DNA from: JAWXCM01 sp034408745
GTDB taxonomy: Bacteria > Acidobacteriota > Terriglobia > Bryobacterales > Bryobacteraceae
NCBI GenBank assembly: GCA_034408745.1
Contig: JAWXCM010000054.1
Coordinates: 5,095 to 69,094, forward strand
Direction of reading: 5' to 3'
DNA length: 64,000 nt
The position numbers and the translations under genes were made by a program. Positions 1 through 10,059 of this stretch are shown in pieces. The number at the start of each line of letters is the position of its first letter. Position 1 is the first letter of the stretch. The notes beneath the pieces were generated by a model. The model was given only the letters and a program-made list of their open reading frames with translations, had not been told where the DNA came from and ran no database searches.

Positions 1-30
1 GCCTGTGCCGTAGATCAATTTTTCGCGCAT
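1..30 (-). CDS. Probable CcmC-type heme exporter, first 10 codons only
   Basis: An ATG on the minus strand at 28-30 opens a frame that runs off the window edge (M-R-E-K-L-I-Y-G-T-G). It starts two bases after the ccmB stop codon, so it is clearly the next gene of the same transcript. In cytochrome c maturation loci, ccmB is normally followed by ccmC, the membrane protein that handles heme for CcmE. The identity is inferred from position only, because ten residues cannot identify a family. Confidence 0.45.
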   Translation of the reverse strand, partial: MREKLIYGTG

Positions 31-32
31 AA

Positions 33-680
33 TTACCCCACAAGAAGATTGTCAACCAGCGTCAGTGCCAGTGCCGTATAGATTACATCAAAGCCGGCGA
101 GCAGTTTCAGCCAGATCAAGTCAGCTTCACCCACTGGCCGTCCAGCGATGAGAGCGGCGCTGAGCTGAATGGCGGCCATCAGGCACGGAATCATGATGGG
201 ATAGACCAGCATGGGCAGCATCAACTCGCGCAACCTCATGTTGACCGTCATCGCACTGAAGATCGTGCCTACCACCGAAAGGCCCCAGGTGGCGAGCACC
301 ACCACCAGCATCAGCGACCAGAACTGGCGGGTCCAGTTCACGTTGTAGAACAGGCCGAAGACGGGGAGGCTGACCAGTTCGATGGTGAGAAGCAGGACGA
401 AGTTGGCGACGGCTTTGCCGAAGAATAAGGCGGCTGCGGAGATGGGCGATGCGATGAGGGCGTCGAGACAGTCGTTGGGAAGGTCGCGGGCGAAGCTGCG
501 GTTGATTACGAGTGCGCCGGCAAAGGCGAATACTAGCCAGAGCAGGCCGCCGGCCATGGCCTGGATTTGTTCCGAGTCCGGATCGAATGCGAACGAAAAC
601 AGCAGCAGAATGACGATGGAAAACGACAGCGAAGCGTTGATGGTTTCCTTGCCCCGGATCTCGGAACGCAGGTCTTTCAT
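33..680 (-). CDS. ccmB: CcmB, heme exporter membrane subunit
   Basis: A 215-residue integral membrane protein of the usual CcmB length, with about six hydrophobic helices. Its N-terminal region (MKDLRSEIRGKE, then a long helix) and the segment INRSFARDLPND followed by LIASPISAAALFFGKAV are typical of CcmB. CcmB is the permease of the CcmAB ATPase, which releases holo-CcmE during cytochrome c maturation (System I). The frame is open upstream to 965, but family similarity begins at the ATG at 680, so I use that start. No ccmA lies immediately upstream. The next frame ends two bases before the probable ccmC. Confidence 0.88.
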   Translation of the reverse strand: MKDLRSEIRGKETINASLSFSIVILLLFSFAFDPDSEQIQAMAGGLLWLVFAFAGALVINRSFARDLPNDCLDALIASPISAAALFFGKAVANFVLLLTIELVSLPVFGLFYNVNWTRQFWSLMLVVVLATWGLSVVGTIFSAMTVNMRLRELMLPMLVYPIMIPCLMAAIQLSAALIAGRPVGEADLIWLKLLAGFDVIYTALALTLVDNLLVG

Positions 681-744
681 TGTAATGGTGAAGCTTTGCC
701 GGAAGAAGCTCAAACTACAGGTTAACGCGCGGTGAGTTGCGGCC

Positions 745-1182
745 TCACGCAGCGGCGTGGAGAGCGGCCTCGGCAACTTCACGTGGAGCGGGGAGACGTG
801 GAGTGCCGAGGCCGCACGGGCACCTCGACCAGTCGAGTCCGATGGGCGGATCAGTCTCGGGTCGAAGGTGCAGGCCGTTGTGGGCGTCGCATTCTTCTGC
901 GACGACCGAACCGGACGCATCGAGGCGAAATTCGTAAACGGGGACTTCCCATTCGCGCCAGACACGGTCGCGGTCCTCTGCGGTAAGCGATCCGGCGACC
1001 GGTCCGGTGAATATTACAACCGGATACTCGGGACGCCAGCGCCACTGCAGTGCAAGAGCGAGCATGCCAGCCGGAAACGCCGCTGTTTGTTGACCTGCAG
1101 GTTCGGCCGGAAAGGCCTCTGCGCGCTCGTACATCGCGACTGTCAGGTGCGGGCTGAGCGGATACTGAAATCGCTGCGGCAT
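745..1182 (-). CDS. Hypothetical protein with C-terminal CPCG motif
   Basis: A 145-residue protein of unrecognised family. The ATG at 1182 is preceded on the minus strand by AGGG at good spacing. The protein has no signal peptide or membrane segment. It contains a segment resembling a small alpha/beta domain (PVVIFTGPVAG), and near the end the sequence HLRPE, then RCPCG, suggests a metal or disulfide site. It lies between the response regulator and ccmB on the same strand and occupies the place where ccmA might be expected, but it has no Walker motifs. Function unknown. Confidence 0.6.
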   Translation of the reverse strand: MPQRFQYPLSPHLTVAMYERAEAFPAEPAGQQTAAFPAGMLALALQWRWRPEYPVVIFTGPVAGSLTAEDRDRVWREWEVPVYEFRLDASGSVVAEECDAHNGLHLRPETDPPIGLDWSRCPCGLGTPRLPAPREVAEAALHAAA

Positions 1183-1217
1183 GCTGACCCTGTAGTGTCG
1201 GCATGGCCGGAAAGTTC

Positions 1218-1907
1218 TCAGTCCGAGTTTTCAGGTGGTGGGCCGCCTGGAGTAGGGAAGCGCGTCAGGCCCGCGGAGAGCGCCAGTTGAGTTAGTCCGG
1301 CGACATTGTTGACGCCGAGCTTCTTCATCATGGTTTTGCGATAGCTGCGTACCGTTTGCAGGCCAAGATCGAGCATCACTGCGATCTCTTTGCTGGTTTT
1401 GCCTTCAGCCACCAGCCTGAGAACCTGAAGCTCCCGAGGCGACAGCCCTTCGAGCGCCGGCGTCAACTGCTTCGATTCCAGATCACCACGCTGGATTCGA
1501 TGCAGCAGCCGGTCGGACACTTGCGGGCTCAGGTAGGATCCGCCTTTTGCGACGGTGCGCAATGCTTCGAGCAGGTCATTATCCGACGCCTTTTTCAGGA
1601 CGAATGCCCGGGCTCCGGATCGAATGGCGCTCACGACGGAGTGCTCATCGTCATACATAGAGAGGATAATGATGCGCGTTTCGGGACAATGGCGCAGAAT
1701 TTCAGTTGTAGCTTCGATTCCATTCAGTCCAGGCAGCCCGATATCCATTAATACGATTCCGGGACGCAGCCTTCTGGCCATCTGAACGGCATCGGCGCCC
1801 GTCTCGGCTTCACCTACGACGGTGAATTCTTCGCTGTGGCGAAAGATGGCTTTGATGCCATCGCGCATGATTTTGTGATCGTCTACCAGAAGAACGTCGA
1901 ATCTCAT
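1218..1907 (-). CDS. NarL/FixJ-family response regulator
   Basis: A 229-residue two-component regulator. The receiver domain (about 1-120) has the acidic pair DD at 9-10, the phosphoacceptor Asp55 in VLMDIGLPG and the conserved lysine in FVLKKAS. The C-terminal LuxR-type helix-turn-helix (about 155-215) carries LSPRELQVLRLVAEGKTSKEIA. The start is the ATG at 1907, which lies one base after the TAA stop of the upstream histidine kinase, so the two are translationally coupled partners. The targets are not evident. The C-terminal tail is proline-rich. Confidence 0.92.
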   Translation of the reverse strand: MRFDVLLVDDHKIMRDGIKAIFRHSEEFTVVGEAETGADAVQMARRLRPGIVLMDIGLPGLNGIEATTEILRHCPETRIIILSMYDDEHSVVSAIRSGARAFVLKKASDNDLLEALRTVAKGGSYLSPQVSDRLLHRIQRGDLESKQLTPALEGLSPRELQVLRLVAEGKTSKEIAVMLDLGLQTVRSYRKTMMKKLGVNNVAGLTQLALSAGLTRFPTPGGPPPENSD

Positions 1908-1908
1908 A

Positions 1909-2598
1909 TTAGAGCCCGGAACTGTCCTTTCCGCTCCTGGTACGGTTCCAGGACAAACGAACAACCGTACCTTTGCCAGGCTTGCTTTTCAGGTCGACCG
2001 AAATGGGAACCTGAGCTGCATAGTGCTCCATCAACAATAGTCCAAGTCCGGGTGCCTTGTCTGCGGCCTCCTCTGTGGAGAATCCGCAACCGTCGTCATG
2101 TATCTCCATAATGAACTGTCGCGACGTGGACCGGATCATCACTTCTATGCGTTGTGCCGCGGAGTGCTGCACAGAATTCTCTGTCGCAATCTCAGCGATT
2201 TTGTACCACACACTGGCTACATCGGCAGGAAGGCGGACTTGCGGGTCATAGGAATACCGAATGGAACCGTTAAATCCTGTGCGAAATCGGCCGACCAGAC
2301 GGTCGAGGGCGCTTTGCAAACCTGCGCGCTCGACGATGGAGGGATTCAGATCGTAGCTGAGTGTGCGGACTTGTTGCACAGCCTGATCCAGCATCTTCTG
2401 CATTTCGTGGATACGCTCCGTAATTTCCGGAATTTGGCCACGGTAATCCAGCTTAAGCACGTCCATTTGAAGGCCGACGGCACTTAGCACCTGCCCCACT
2501 TCATCGTGAAGCAGGCGGGAGACGCGAGCTGATTCTACTTCCCGAGCATTGATCGAGGCAACGATCATCCGCTTGAGGAACTGCGGAGTTTCCGTCAT
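1909..2598 (-). CDS. NarX/DegS-type histidine kinase without sensor domain
   Basis: A 229-residue kinase of the HisKA_3 type. His31 in LLHDEVGQVLSAVGLQ is the predicted phosphoacceptor, and the HATPase domain shows the N box (ATENSVQHS) and G boxes (DDGCGFS and GLGLLLM). The protein begins only about 30 residues before the phosphoacceptor, has no membrane helix and no PAS, GAF or HAMP domain, and the frame upstream shows no usable start. It is therefore a soluble kinase that must receive its signal through another protein or by direct cytoplasmic sensing. It is 33 bases downstream of the transketolase stop and is followed by its response regulator. Confidence 0.88.
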   Translation of the reverse strand: MTETPQFLKRMIVASINAREVESARVSRLLHDEVGQVLSAVGLQMDVLKLDYRGQIPEITERIHEMQKMLDQAVQQVRTLSYDLNPSIVERAGLQSALDRLVGRFRTGFNGSIRYSYDPQVRLPADVASVWYKIAEIATENSVQHSAAQRIEVMIRSTSRQFIMEIHDDGCGFSTEEAADKAPGLGLLLMEHYAAQVPISVDLKSKPGKGTVVRLSWNRTRSGKDSSGL

Positions 2599-2631
2599 GT
2601 GTACGGGCGAAACGCGAACGCCCTGGAGGTA

Positions 2632-3597
2632 TTATGCCTTACGGCGTACAGCTTTGCGAGCGGCCTCGGCAACCTTTTCGGCGGTGAGTCCGTATTTCTG
2701 CAACACACCGTCTGGGGAACCCGATTCGGCGTACGTGTTTTCGACGCCTACGTATTCCATCAGGCAGGGCGCCTCCTCTGAGACTACCTGCGCCACACGG
2801 GCGCCCAGGCCTGCGTCGACAAGATGTTCTTCGGCGACCACGATGGCCTTCGTTTCGCGAGATGCTTTGGCGATGGCTTCGCGGTCGAGTGGCTTGATGG
2901 TGTGCATGTCGATGACGCGGGCGGAGATGCCTTCGGCGTCGAGGATGTCGGACGCTTTGAGGCATTCGGCGACCATCAGGCCGTGGGCAATGAGGGTAAC
3001 GTCAGTGCCTTCCTGCAGTTGGATGGCCTTGCCGATTTCGAACTGCTGACCCTCACTATAGATGGTGGCGACTTTCACGCGGCCGGCCCGGATGAATACG
3101 GGGCCCTTGTGATGAGCGGCGGCTTTCACCAGCGCAATTGTCGCCAGTTCGTCAGCCGGTGACATAACGGTGAAGCCAGGCAGCGCGCAGGCGAGCGCCA
3201 GGTCCTCAATGCTCATCTGCGAAGGGCCGTCCTCACCGATGCTGATGCCGCTGTGAGTGCCGACGAACTTCGCATTGGTGTTGGGATAAGCGACGGCGAC
3301 GCGCATCTGCTCGAAGCCTTTATTGAGAAGAAAGCAGGAGAAGCTGGACGCAAACGGGATCTTTCCCGCCGCCGCCAGACCGCCCGCAATCGACACCATG
3401 TTGGCTTCCGCGATGCCGCATTCGACGAAGCGGTCGGGAAATTCCTTAGCAAAGCCGGCGGTCATGGTGGATTTCGACAAATCGGCGTCGAGTACCACAA
3501 CGTCCTTGTTTTCGCGACCGAGTTCTACCAGTGCCTTGCCGAACGCTTCACGCGTGGCCGGGCCGAGCTTCAGTTCGTATTTCGTGCGGACCGCCAT
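2632..3597 (-). CDS. Transketolase, C-terminal subunit
   Basis: A 321-residue half transketolase covering the pyrimidine-binding and C-terminal domains. The pyrimidine-domain motif FVECGIAEANMVSIAGGLA, the segment KFVGTHSGISIGEDGPSQ and the C-terminal domain with VAEEH are all present. With the N-terminal subunit it would transfer two-carbon ketol units between sugar phosphates in the pentose phosphate pathway. I chose the ATG at 3597, just after the partner's TAA stop and about 10 bases from a GGAG, over a TTG at 3606. Split transketolases are common in archaea and several bacterial phyla. Confidence 0.93.
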   Translation of the reverse strand: MAVRTKYELKLGPATREAFGKALVELGRENKDVVVLDADLSKSTMTAGFAKEFPDRFVECGIAEANMVSIAGGLAAAGKIPFASSFSCFLLNKGFEQMRVAVAYPNTNAKFVGTHSGISIGEDGPSQMSIEDLALACALPGFTVMSPADELATIALVKAAAHHKGPVFIRAGRVKVATIYSEGQQFEIGKAIQLQEGTDVTLIAHGLMVAECLKASDILDAEGISARVIDMHTIKPLDREAIAKASRETKAIVVAEEHLVDAGLGARVAQVVSEEAPCLMEYVGVENTYAESGSPDGVLQKYGLTAEKVAEAARKAVRRKA

Positions 3598-3598
3598 G

Positions 3599-4420
3599 TT
3601 AGCCAATCTCCTGCAGCGCTTTTTCGAGTTCGTCCTGAGTGGGGGCGACGCCGTGGTATTTCGGGTTATTTTCCATGAAGGAAACGCCCTTGCCTTTCAC
3701 CGTATTCGCAATGATGCAGGTGGGCTTGCCCTTTGTCGCTTCGGCTTCGGCAAAGGCGGCCTGCAGCGCGGCGATGTCATGTCCGTCGATGCTCAGAGTG
3801 TGCCAGCCGAATGCTTTCCACTTGTCGGTGAGCGGCTCAAGATCGAGGATGTCCTTCGTGAAACCGTCGAGCTGAATGCGGTTGTAGTCGACGATGCAGA
3901 CGATGTTGTCCATCTTGTGATACGGGGCGAACATTGCGGCTTCCCAGATTTGACCTTCCTGGATTTCACCGTCGCCGAGGATGACATAGGTACGGCTCGG
4001 GCGGCCGTCGAGCTTTGTGCCGAGCGCCATGCCAATGCCGATCGACAGGCCCTGTCCGAGCGACCCGGTGGAGGCTTCGAGCGCGGGGATGAACCGGACG
4101 TCGGGGTGTCCCTGGTAGATGGATCCGATCTTGCGCAGGTTCTTCAGTTCGTCGACCGGCGTGTAGCCACACTGGGCCATCACTGAATAAAGGACTGGGC
4201 ACGCGTGGCCTTTCGACAGAATGATTCTGTCTCGGTCAGGCCAGTGCGGGTTCGCCGGATCGTGCCGGAGCACGTCGAAGTACAGCGTCACCATGATTTC
4301 GACAGCGGACAACGAACCGCCTGGATGACCGGACTTGGCGGCCGTGATCATCTCGACGATTTGCCGGCGAGTCGTGCGACAAATCGCGGCCAGCTCCTCG
4401 ACGTTCTTCGTTTGGGTCAT
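3599..4420 (-). CDS. Transketolase, N-terminal subunit
   Basis: A 273-residue half transketolase carrying the thiamine diphosphate domain. It shows SGHPGGSLSAVE, the histidine-containing SKGHACPVLY, the TPP/Mg motif GDGEIQEGQIWEAA and VDYNRIQLDG. The stop codon directly abuts the start of the C-terminal subunit gene (TAAC followed by ATG), implying coupled synthesis of the two chains. It is the first gene of a minus-strand group that continues through the two-component pair. The intergenic space to the divergent gene at 4589 is 168 bases and must hold both promoters. Confidence 0.94.
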   Translation of the reverse strand: MTQTKNVEELAAICRTTRRQIVEMITAAKSGHPGGSLSAVEIMVTLYFDVLRHDPANPHWPDRDRIILSKGHACPVLYSVMAQCGYTPVDELKNLRKIGSIYQGHPDVRFIPALEASTGSLGQGLSIGIGMALGTKLDGRPSRTYVILGDGEIQEGQIWEAAMFAPYHKMDNIVCIVDYNRIQLDGFTKDILDLEPLTDKWKAFGWHTLSIDGHDIAALQAAFAEAEATKGKPTCIIANTVKGKGVSFMENNPKYHGVAPTQDELEKALQEIG

Positions 4421-4571
4421 AAGGGTGTGATTGATAAACCTTCACTTTATCATGTGGAGACCTGGCGCCATTTTGCTGGCGCCACTCCGAGGGAGTTTGA
4501 GGCGTCATTACGTGAGGAGCCCGGCGTGCGATCAACTTCAATTCGGTGAAGCCGGAGAGCGGAAACTCGAG

Positions 4572-4577
4572 TATAAT
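4572..4577 (+). promoter_or_regulatory. Candidate -10 box (TATAAT) before the gene at 4589
   Basis: A perfect TATAAT lies 11 bases before the ATG at 4589, so a transcript starting about 7 bases downstream of it would have a leader of only about five bases. I see no convincing -35 element. The site is suggestive rather than proven. Confidence 0.35.
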
Positions 4578-4588
4578 TACCGCATATT

Positions 4589-6050
4589 ATGCGCTGGATA
4601 GTGTTGGCGGCCTTTCTGCTCCCGTGTTTCGGAGCGGATTCCACTCGTGAGTTTCTGGAGACCACGACCGCGGCTGTCAGCACGGTTAGTCCGGCCGTTC
4701 AGGCGATTGCGCTGAAGTATCTGGGCGTAAGTTGGGCGGTGGTCGACAAGGCCCGTGGGAGCGAGGTGCTACTCGGGGCTTTCTCGGTTGCCGGTGCGAT
4801 GCCCGGCAGTGTTACGCAGCGGGTGGAGGATCCAGGCGGGAATTGTGGAGGCGCTGGCGGGACTGGATCGGTTTGATGAAGCGCTGGAACGGCTCAACGT
4901 GCTGCCCGCGGTGCCTGAGCGCAATACAGCCGTGGATCGCGTAGTGGCCACTCTGATCGGCAAGAAGGAACTGGACCGCGCGGTGGACTTACTGGCGCGG
5001 TCGCCTGAGGCCACTGAGTTTCCCTTTGCCGCGGCGGGACGGCTGATGTCCGCGCTGCCTGATACCGACGGTCGGCTGGCCACGGTGTTCGGGTATGCGC
5101 TGGAGGGCTGGCGGCGTGTGCCGCAGGGTCCGTTTGCGGTGACGTTTGCCAGACAGTGGAAACGGGTGCCGGAGTCGCTGGCGACCTCTGCTTCGTTGTC
5201 ACTGGTGCGGGAGCTGATGGATCGCAAGAAAGACGATGGCATCGAGATTTTTGCCACAGGGAAGGGCAAGAAGCTGAAGCTCACTTACACGCAGCGGGAC
5301 CTTTTGGAAGTGCTTCCGGGGTTGCGGACACTGGATCCCAAAAAGGCCGAGGAGGTGCTGCGGCGGTCGGCCGAACTGCGCGCCGCACTGGAGGAGTTTC
5401 CCAATGGGCGTTATTCGGAGGACGAACCCGAGGACTCGGTTATGCCCTTCGGTGCGCCGGATTTTCATGAGGAGGGAGCCAACATCGAAGTGGAGCTGCA
5501 GCGCTGGAGTGCGTCGATGGGGCGGGCGATGGAGGTGATGGAGGAGGCCGGCAAGGACCCGGATGCCGCACTCGGGCACGTGGATTCCATTGGGCTGGAC
5601 TCGCATCGGATCGAGGCGTTGTACGCGATCGCAAAGAAGGCGAAGCAGGAATCGCGAGGTGGGCTGCTGGATCGATGTGCGTCTGATTTAAAGCGAATTA
5701 AGAAGCCCGCTGAGCGAGTTCGCGCGCTGGTAGCTATGGCCGGGATCGCGAACGAATCGAAGATGCCGGAGGGGACGCAGCGCTATCTCAGTCAGGCATT
5801 CTCGTCGTTGTCGGCAGTGCTGAAGGCGGACGAGGGCAATCAGGAGATCGCCGATTTTCGGCCGTCGACTGCGAGTTGCCGTCATGCCGCGTATCATGCA
5901 GCCGAGATGCTCGGACTGGGGGCGGAGTCGCTGCTGGGCGACATTGGCGATCCGGAACTCGCGTTGCTCGCGCGAGTCGAGATGACCCGCGCGTTGCTGA
6001 AATTACCGGCCACGAATATCCGTCAGCTGAACGTGGTCAAGGACGAGTAA
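4589..6050 (+). pseudogene. Secreted helical-repeat protein gene, broken by a +1 frameshift
   Basis: The reading frame opens at 4589 with a signal peptide (MRWIVLAAFLLPCFGAD) and loses its frame near 4821-4823. The continuation, in the next frame, runs to 6050 with about 400 residues of helix-rich sequence (for example GIVEALAGLDRFDEALERL) that resembles TPR-like repeats. Removing one G from the GGG at 4821-4823 would fuse the two parts into a protein of about 485 residues. The second part keeps good coding character, so the break is recent or a sequencing error. The family is common in acidobacterial genomes by my recollection, but I cannot name a function. Confidence 0.7.
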
Positions 6051-6061
6051 TACCTGTCAGG

Positions 6062-7624
<1,563 letters not shown>

Positions 7625-7970
7625 GACTTACCAGTATCTCGCGTGGGATGGCCGGGCGCGAAGTGTGAGACTGGATCCTGTGTAGCGGCGCGACAGACTG
7701 TCTGTTTGATGCAGCGCTAAGCGCGGTATCGTAGCTTCCTGCCGACGGACAAACGGAATGCACGTACAGCCCGCAGCTGTCAGGATGCACCGTTGTCGGG
7801 TAGGGCACGCGGGGAAATGACGTCGACCGTGACGCGGCTGAATGCAGGCACACCGTTCTCGACGCTGGTGCAGGAAATTCTCGACGGGCCGGAGTTTCCT
7901 GCGCAGCTTAATTAAAAAAAGGGCGGCCCCCTTTTGGGGGAAGCCGCCCTTTCTCTCCTTAGGCCGGAGC
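7625..7970. other. Gap with a possible short coding remnant
   Basis: This 346-base gap holds no convincing intact gene. A plus-strand frame without a stop runs from about 7721 to 7915 and ends in a segment (NAGTPFSTLVQEILDGPEF) that resembles the end of a DUF4214-like secreted-protein repeat. The only ATG inside it, at 7817, would give 32 residues. I read this as a decayed fragment at low confidence. The remainder contains only the terminator described separately. Confidence 0.3.
7921..7949. terminator. Bidirectional intrinsic terminator
   Basis: A strong GC hairpin (GGGCGGCCCCC, loop TTTT, then GGGGG AA GCCGCCC) is preceded by a run of seven A and followed by TTTCTC. Read on the minus strand it has a U-run after the stem, which fits termination of the M56-TonB gene ending at 7971. 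Confidence 0.75.
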
Positions 7971-9569
7971 TTATTTCTGCAGCGTGTAGTTAATCTGCAC
8001 GCTGGTCTGAATCTCGACAGGAACGCCGTTCAGGTACGTCGGCTCGTACTCCCACTGCTTCACCGCCTCAGTCGCCGCGGCGATCAGGTCGGCGTGGACC
8101 AGCGAGTTCACGGCCTGCAGGTTGATCACCTTGCCGTAGCGGCCGATCACCGCTTCCAGCAATACGGTCCCTTCGACACCCTGCTCCTTGAGATGTGCCG
8201 GATACGCGGGCCGGATCTGCTTCACAAGCTTCGCCGCCTGCATGTTGCCGCCCATCCGAATGCGCTTCGGTGGCCCGGAACTTGCCGAGTTGGCCGGCGC
8301 TGCGGGACGAGTGCCGGTGATCGTCACAGACTCGGCGATTCTGCCCACCTGCAGCATTACGGCAAACTGCTGCGCGGAACCTGCCACGAACTCGATTGCA
8401 TCATGCCGGTACAACTGGAAGCCAGGCTTGCTGACCTCCATCTCATACCTGCCCGGTGGCAGGGCGCTGAAGCGATACGTTCCCGCATCGTCAGTCCGCG
8501 CAATCTCTCGTTTGTTGCGGTCCGCGGTGTTCCTCACCAGCACCACCGCTCCCTGAACGCAGGCGCCGCTGGGATCCTGAACCGTACCCGAAAGCGCCGC
8601 ATTTCCCTGCGCCGGGGCCTTCATGCCCGAGAGCAGTACCACCATTACGGCTGCCACACCGGCTGCCATCAGTTTGCCTTTCATGGTTACACCTCCTCGC
8701 TTGATATCCGGCCTCAGGATTAAGCGAACGCGGGTTTCGAGGTTGGACACGTGGGCCATCGCCACCGCGCCAGCCTCGGTCCGGCAACCCGGACCCGCCG
8801 CAATCTCCACCAAATGCCCGGCGTAATCGATCCCGTCGATTCCACGCCCGAGTACCTCGTCATCGCACGCCAGCTCGCGTTCCTGCCGCAAAGTATGCAG
8901 AGCACGCCATGCCAGCGGGTTATACCAGTGCAGTGCGGTCAGCAGTTCGGCCATCAGTCCGAACAGCCAGTCGTGCCGCAAAATGTGAATCAATTCGTGC
9001 GTCAATACAAAGTCGAGCCGTTCGGCATTCCAGCCGCGCGCCGCGGGTGGCAGGAGGATCACAGGGCGAACGACGCCGCGGGTTTCCGGCACCGCGATTC
9101 CCGCCGACTCCCAGACGCGGACTCGGCGCGCCACATCAGAGCTGCCAGCCAGCGCCCACACGCGAGCTTCGGCCCAGTGCGCCGGTACGGTCTTCACGCG
9201 GTGCCGCTGGGTCAGGCCGGCCCCGATTCGAAACAGTAGCAGTGCTGCGCCCGCCACCCAGATCCAGAGCGCCACGCTGCGCGCCTCGGGCGTCAGCGCA
9301 GTCGCCCAGACTTCAGCTACCGGTTGCGACGGCGCATCGCCGCGTCCGCTGTCGGCAGTCACCCACATCACCACGGTGGAACGGATACGTCCGACAGCGG
9401 GAGATGCCGCCGGGATCAGCGGCGCGACTGCCGGAACCAGCGCGACCACAGCGAACGACGTGACCAGTACCAGGTGCCGCTGTGCGGCCGTCAAACGATT
9501 TCTCAACAGATACAGTAAAGCCAGTGCACCGGCAAATACTCCGAACGGAATGAGAATGGACTCGATCAT
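7971..9569 (-). CDS. M56 (BlaR1-like) membrane peptidase fused to a TonB C-terminal domain
   Basis: A 532-residue fusion. Residues 1-310 form a BlaR1/MecR1-type M56 metallopeptidase with several membrane helices and the zinc motif HELIH at 191-195 (full context LTHELIHILRHDW), plus a further helix near 295-315. Residues about 320-400 are a carboxypeptidase-regulatory-like beta domain (SGTVQDPSGACVQGAVVLV). Residues about 440-532 are a TonB C-terminal domain (IRPAYPAHLKEQGVEGTV). There is no penicillin-binding sensor domain. It overlaps the BlaI gene by four bases, so it should be the membrane protease that inactivates that repressor. The TonB part suggests it senses the periplasm or energises an outer-membrane transporter. 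Confidence 0.85.
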   Translation of the reverse strand: MIESILIPFGVFAGALALLYLLRNRLTAAQRHLVLVTSFAVVALVPAVAPLIPAASPAVGRIRSTVVMWVTADSGRGDAPSQPVAEVWATALTPEARSVALWIWVAGAALLLFRIGAGLTQRHRVKTVPAHWAEARVWALAGSSDVARRVRVWESAGIAVPETRGVVRPVILLPPAARGWNAERLDFVLTHELIHILRHDWLFGLMAELLTALHWYNPLAWRALHTLRQERELACDDEVLGRGIDGIDYAGHLVEIAAGPGCRTEAGAVAMAHVSNLETRVRLILRPDIKRGGVTMKGKLMAAGVAAVMVVLLSGMKAPAQGNAALSGTVQDPSGACVQGAVVLVRNTADRNKREIARTDDAGTYRFSALPPGRYEMEVSKPGFQLYRHDAIEFVAGSAQQFAVMLQVGRIAESVTITGTRPAAPANSASSGPPKRIRMGGNMQAAKLVKQIRPAYPAHLKEQGVEGTVLLEAVIGRYGKVINLQAVNSLVHADLIAAATEAVKQWEYEPTYLNGVPVEIQTSVQINYTLQK

Positions 9570-9961
9570 TTTCGTCCCTGCTCCTTTCGCGCGTCGGTAA
9601 CCAGCCTGGAAAGCCGCTCCAGTTCCTCGGGGCTCAGGCGCGCCGATTCGGAGTCGAGCAGCGTTCTCACCATCTGCTCGGCCGAGCCTCCAAAGAAGGT
9701 ATCGAGCAGACTGCGGATAGCGGAGCGGCCCGCGTTCTCCTTGCCCACGACCGGTCGGAACACGTATTTGGCGCCGTCCTCGTCATGCTGCACGCAGCCC
9801 TTTTCTTCGAGGATTCGAAGCTGGGCGCGAACTGTGGAGTAGCTGGGCTCGCCCTTCAGCTGGGCCTGAACATCCGCTGCCGAGGCGGTGCCGAGGCGGT
9901 AAAGGATGTTCATGATCTGCCGTTCGCGGCGGCTCAGCTGATCGGGTTCGTGCTTCTGCAT
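9566..9961 (-). CDS. BlaI/MecI-family repressor
   Basis: A 131-residue winged-helix repressor of normal BlaI length. The N-terminal DNA-binding domain reads LSRRERQIMNILYRLG, then YSTVRAQLRILEEKG, and the C-terminal dimerisation region is rich in Leu and Glu. The start is the ATG at 9961, and its end overlaps the M56 peptidase gene (ATGA). The pair is a proteolysis-controlled switch: the membrane peptidase would trigger repressor cleavage and so derepress its own operon through the dyad at 9989-10006. No beta-lactamase gene is adjacent, so its regulon lies elsewhere. Confidence 0.9.
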   Translation of the reverse strand: MQKHEPDQLSRRERQIMNILYRLGTASAADVQAQLKGEPSYSTVRAQLRILEEKGCVQHDEDGAKYVFRPVVGKENAGRSAIRSLLDTFFGGSAEQMVRTLLDSESARLSPEELERLSRLVTDARKEQGRK

Positions 9962-9988
9962 GGACTTCGCCTCCTCCGTGAAACTTGT

Positions 9989-10006
9989 GTGCTAAAAATC
10001 TAGCAC
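9989..10006. promoter_or_regulatory. Dyad operator candidate for the BlaI-type repressor
   Basis: The sequence GTGCTA-AAAATC-TAGCAC is a perfect 6+6 inverted repeat, 28 bases upstream of the BlaI start codon. It is flanked by a looser outer repeat (GTGAAA on the left, TTTCAC on the right), so the whole dyad spans about 9979-10013. BlaI-type proteins bind such dyads and commonly autoregulate, which makes this the natural operator. Confidence 0.6.
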
Positions 10007-10059
10007 GCTTTCACAGACTCCGGGAACCACGGTTCGGTTCCCGGCGGGCGATGAATATT

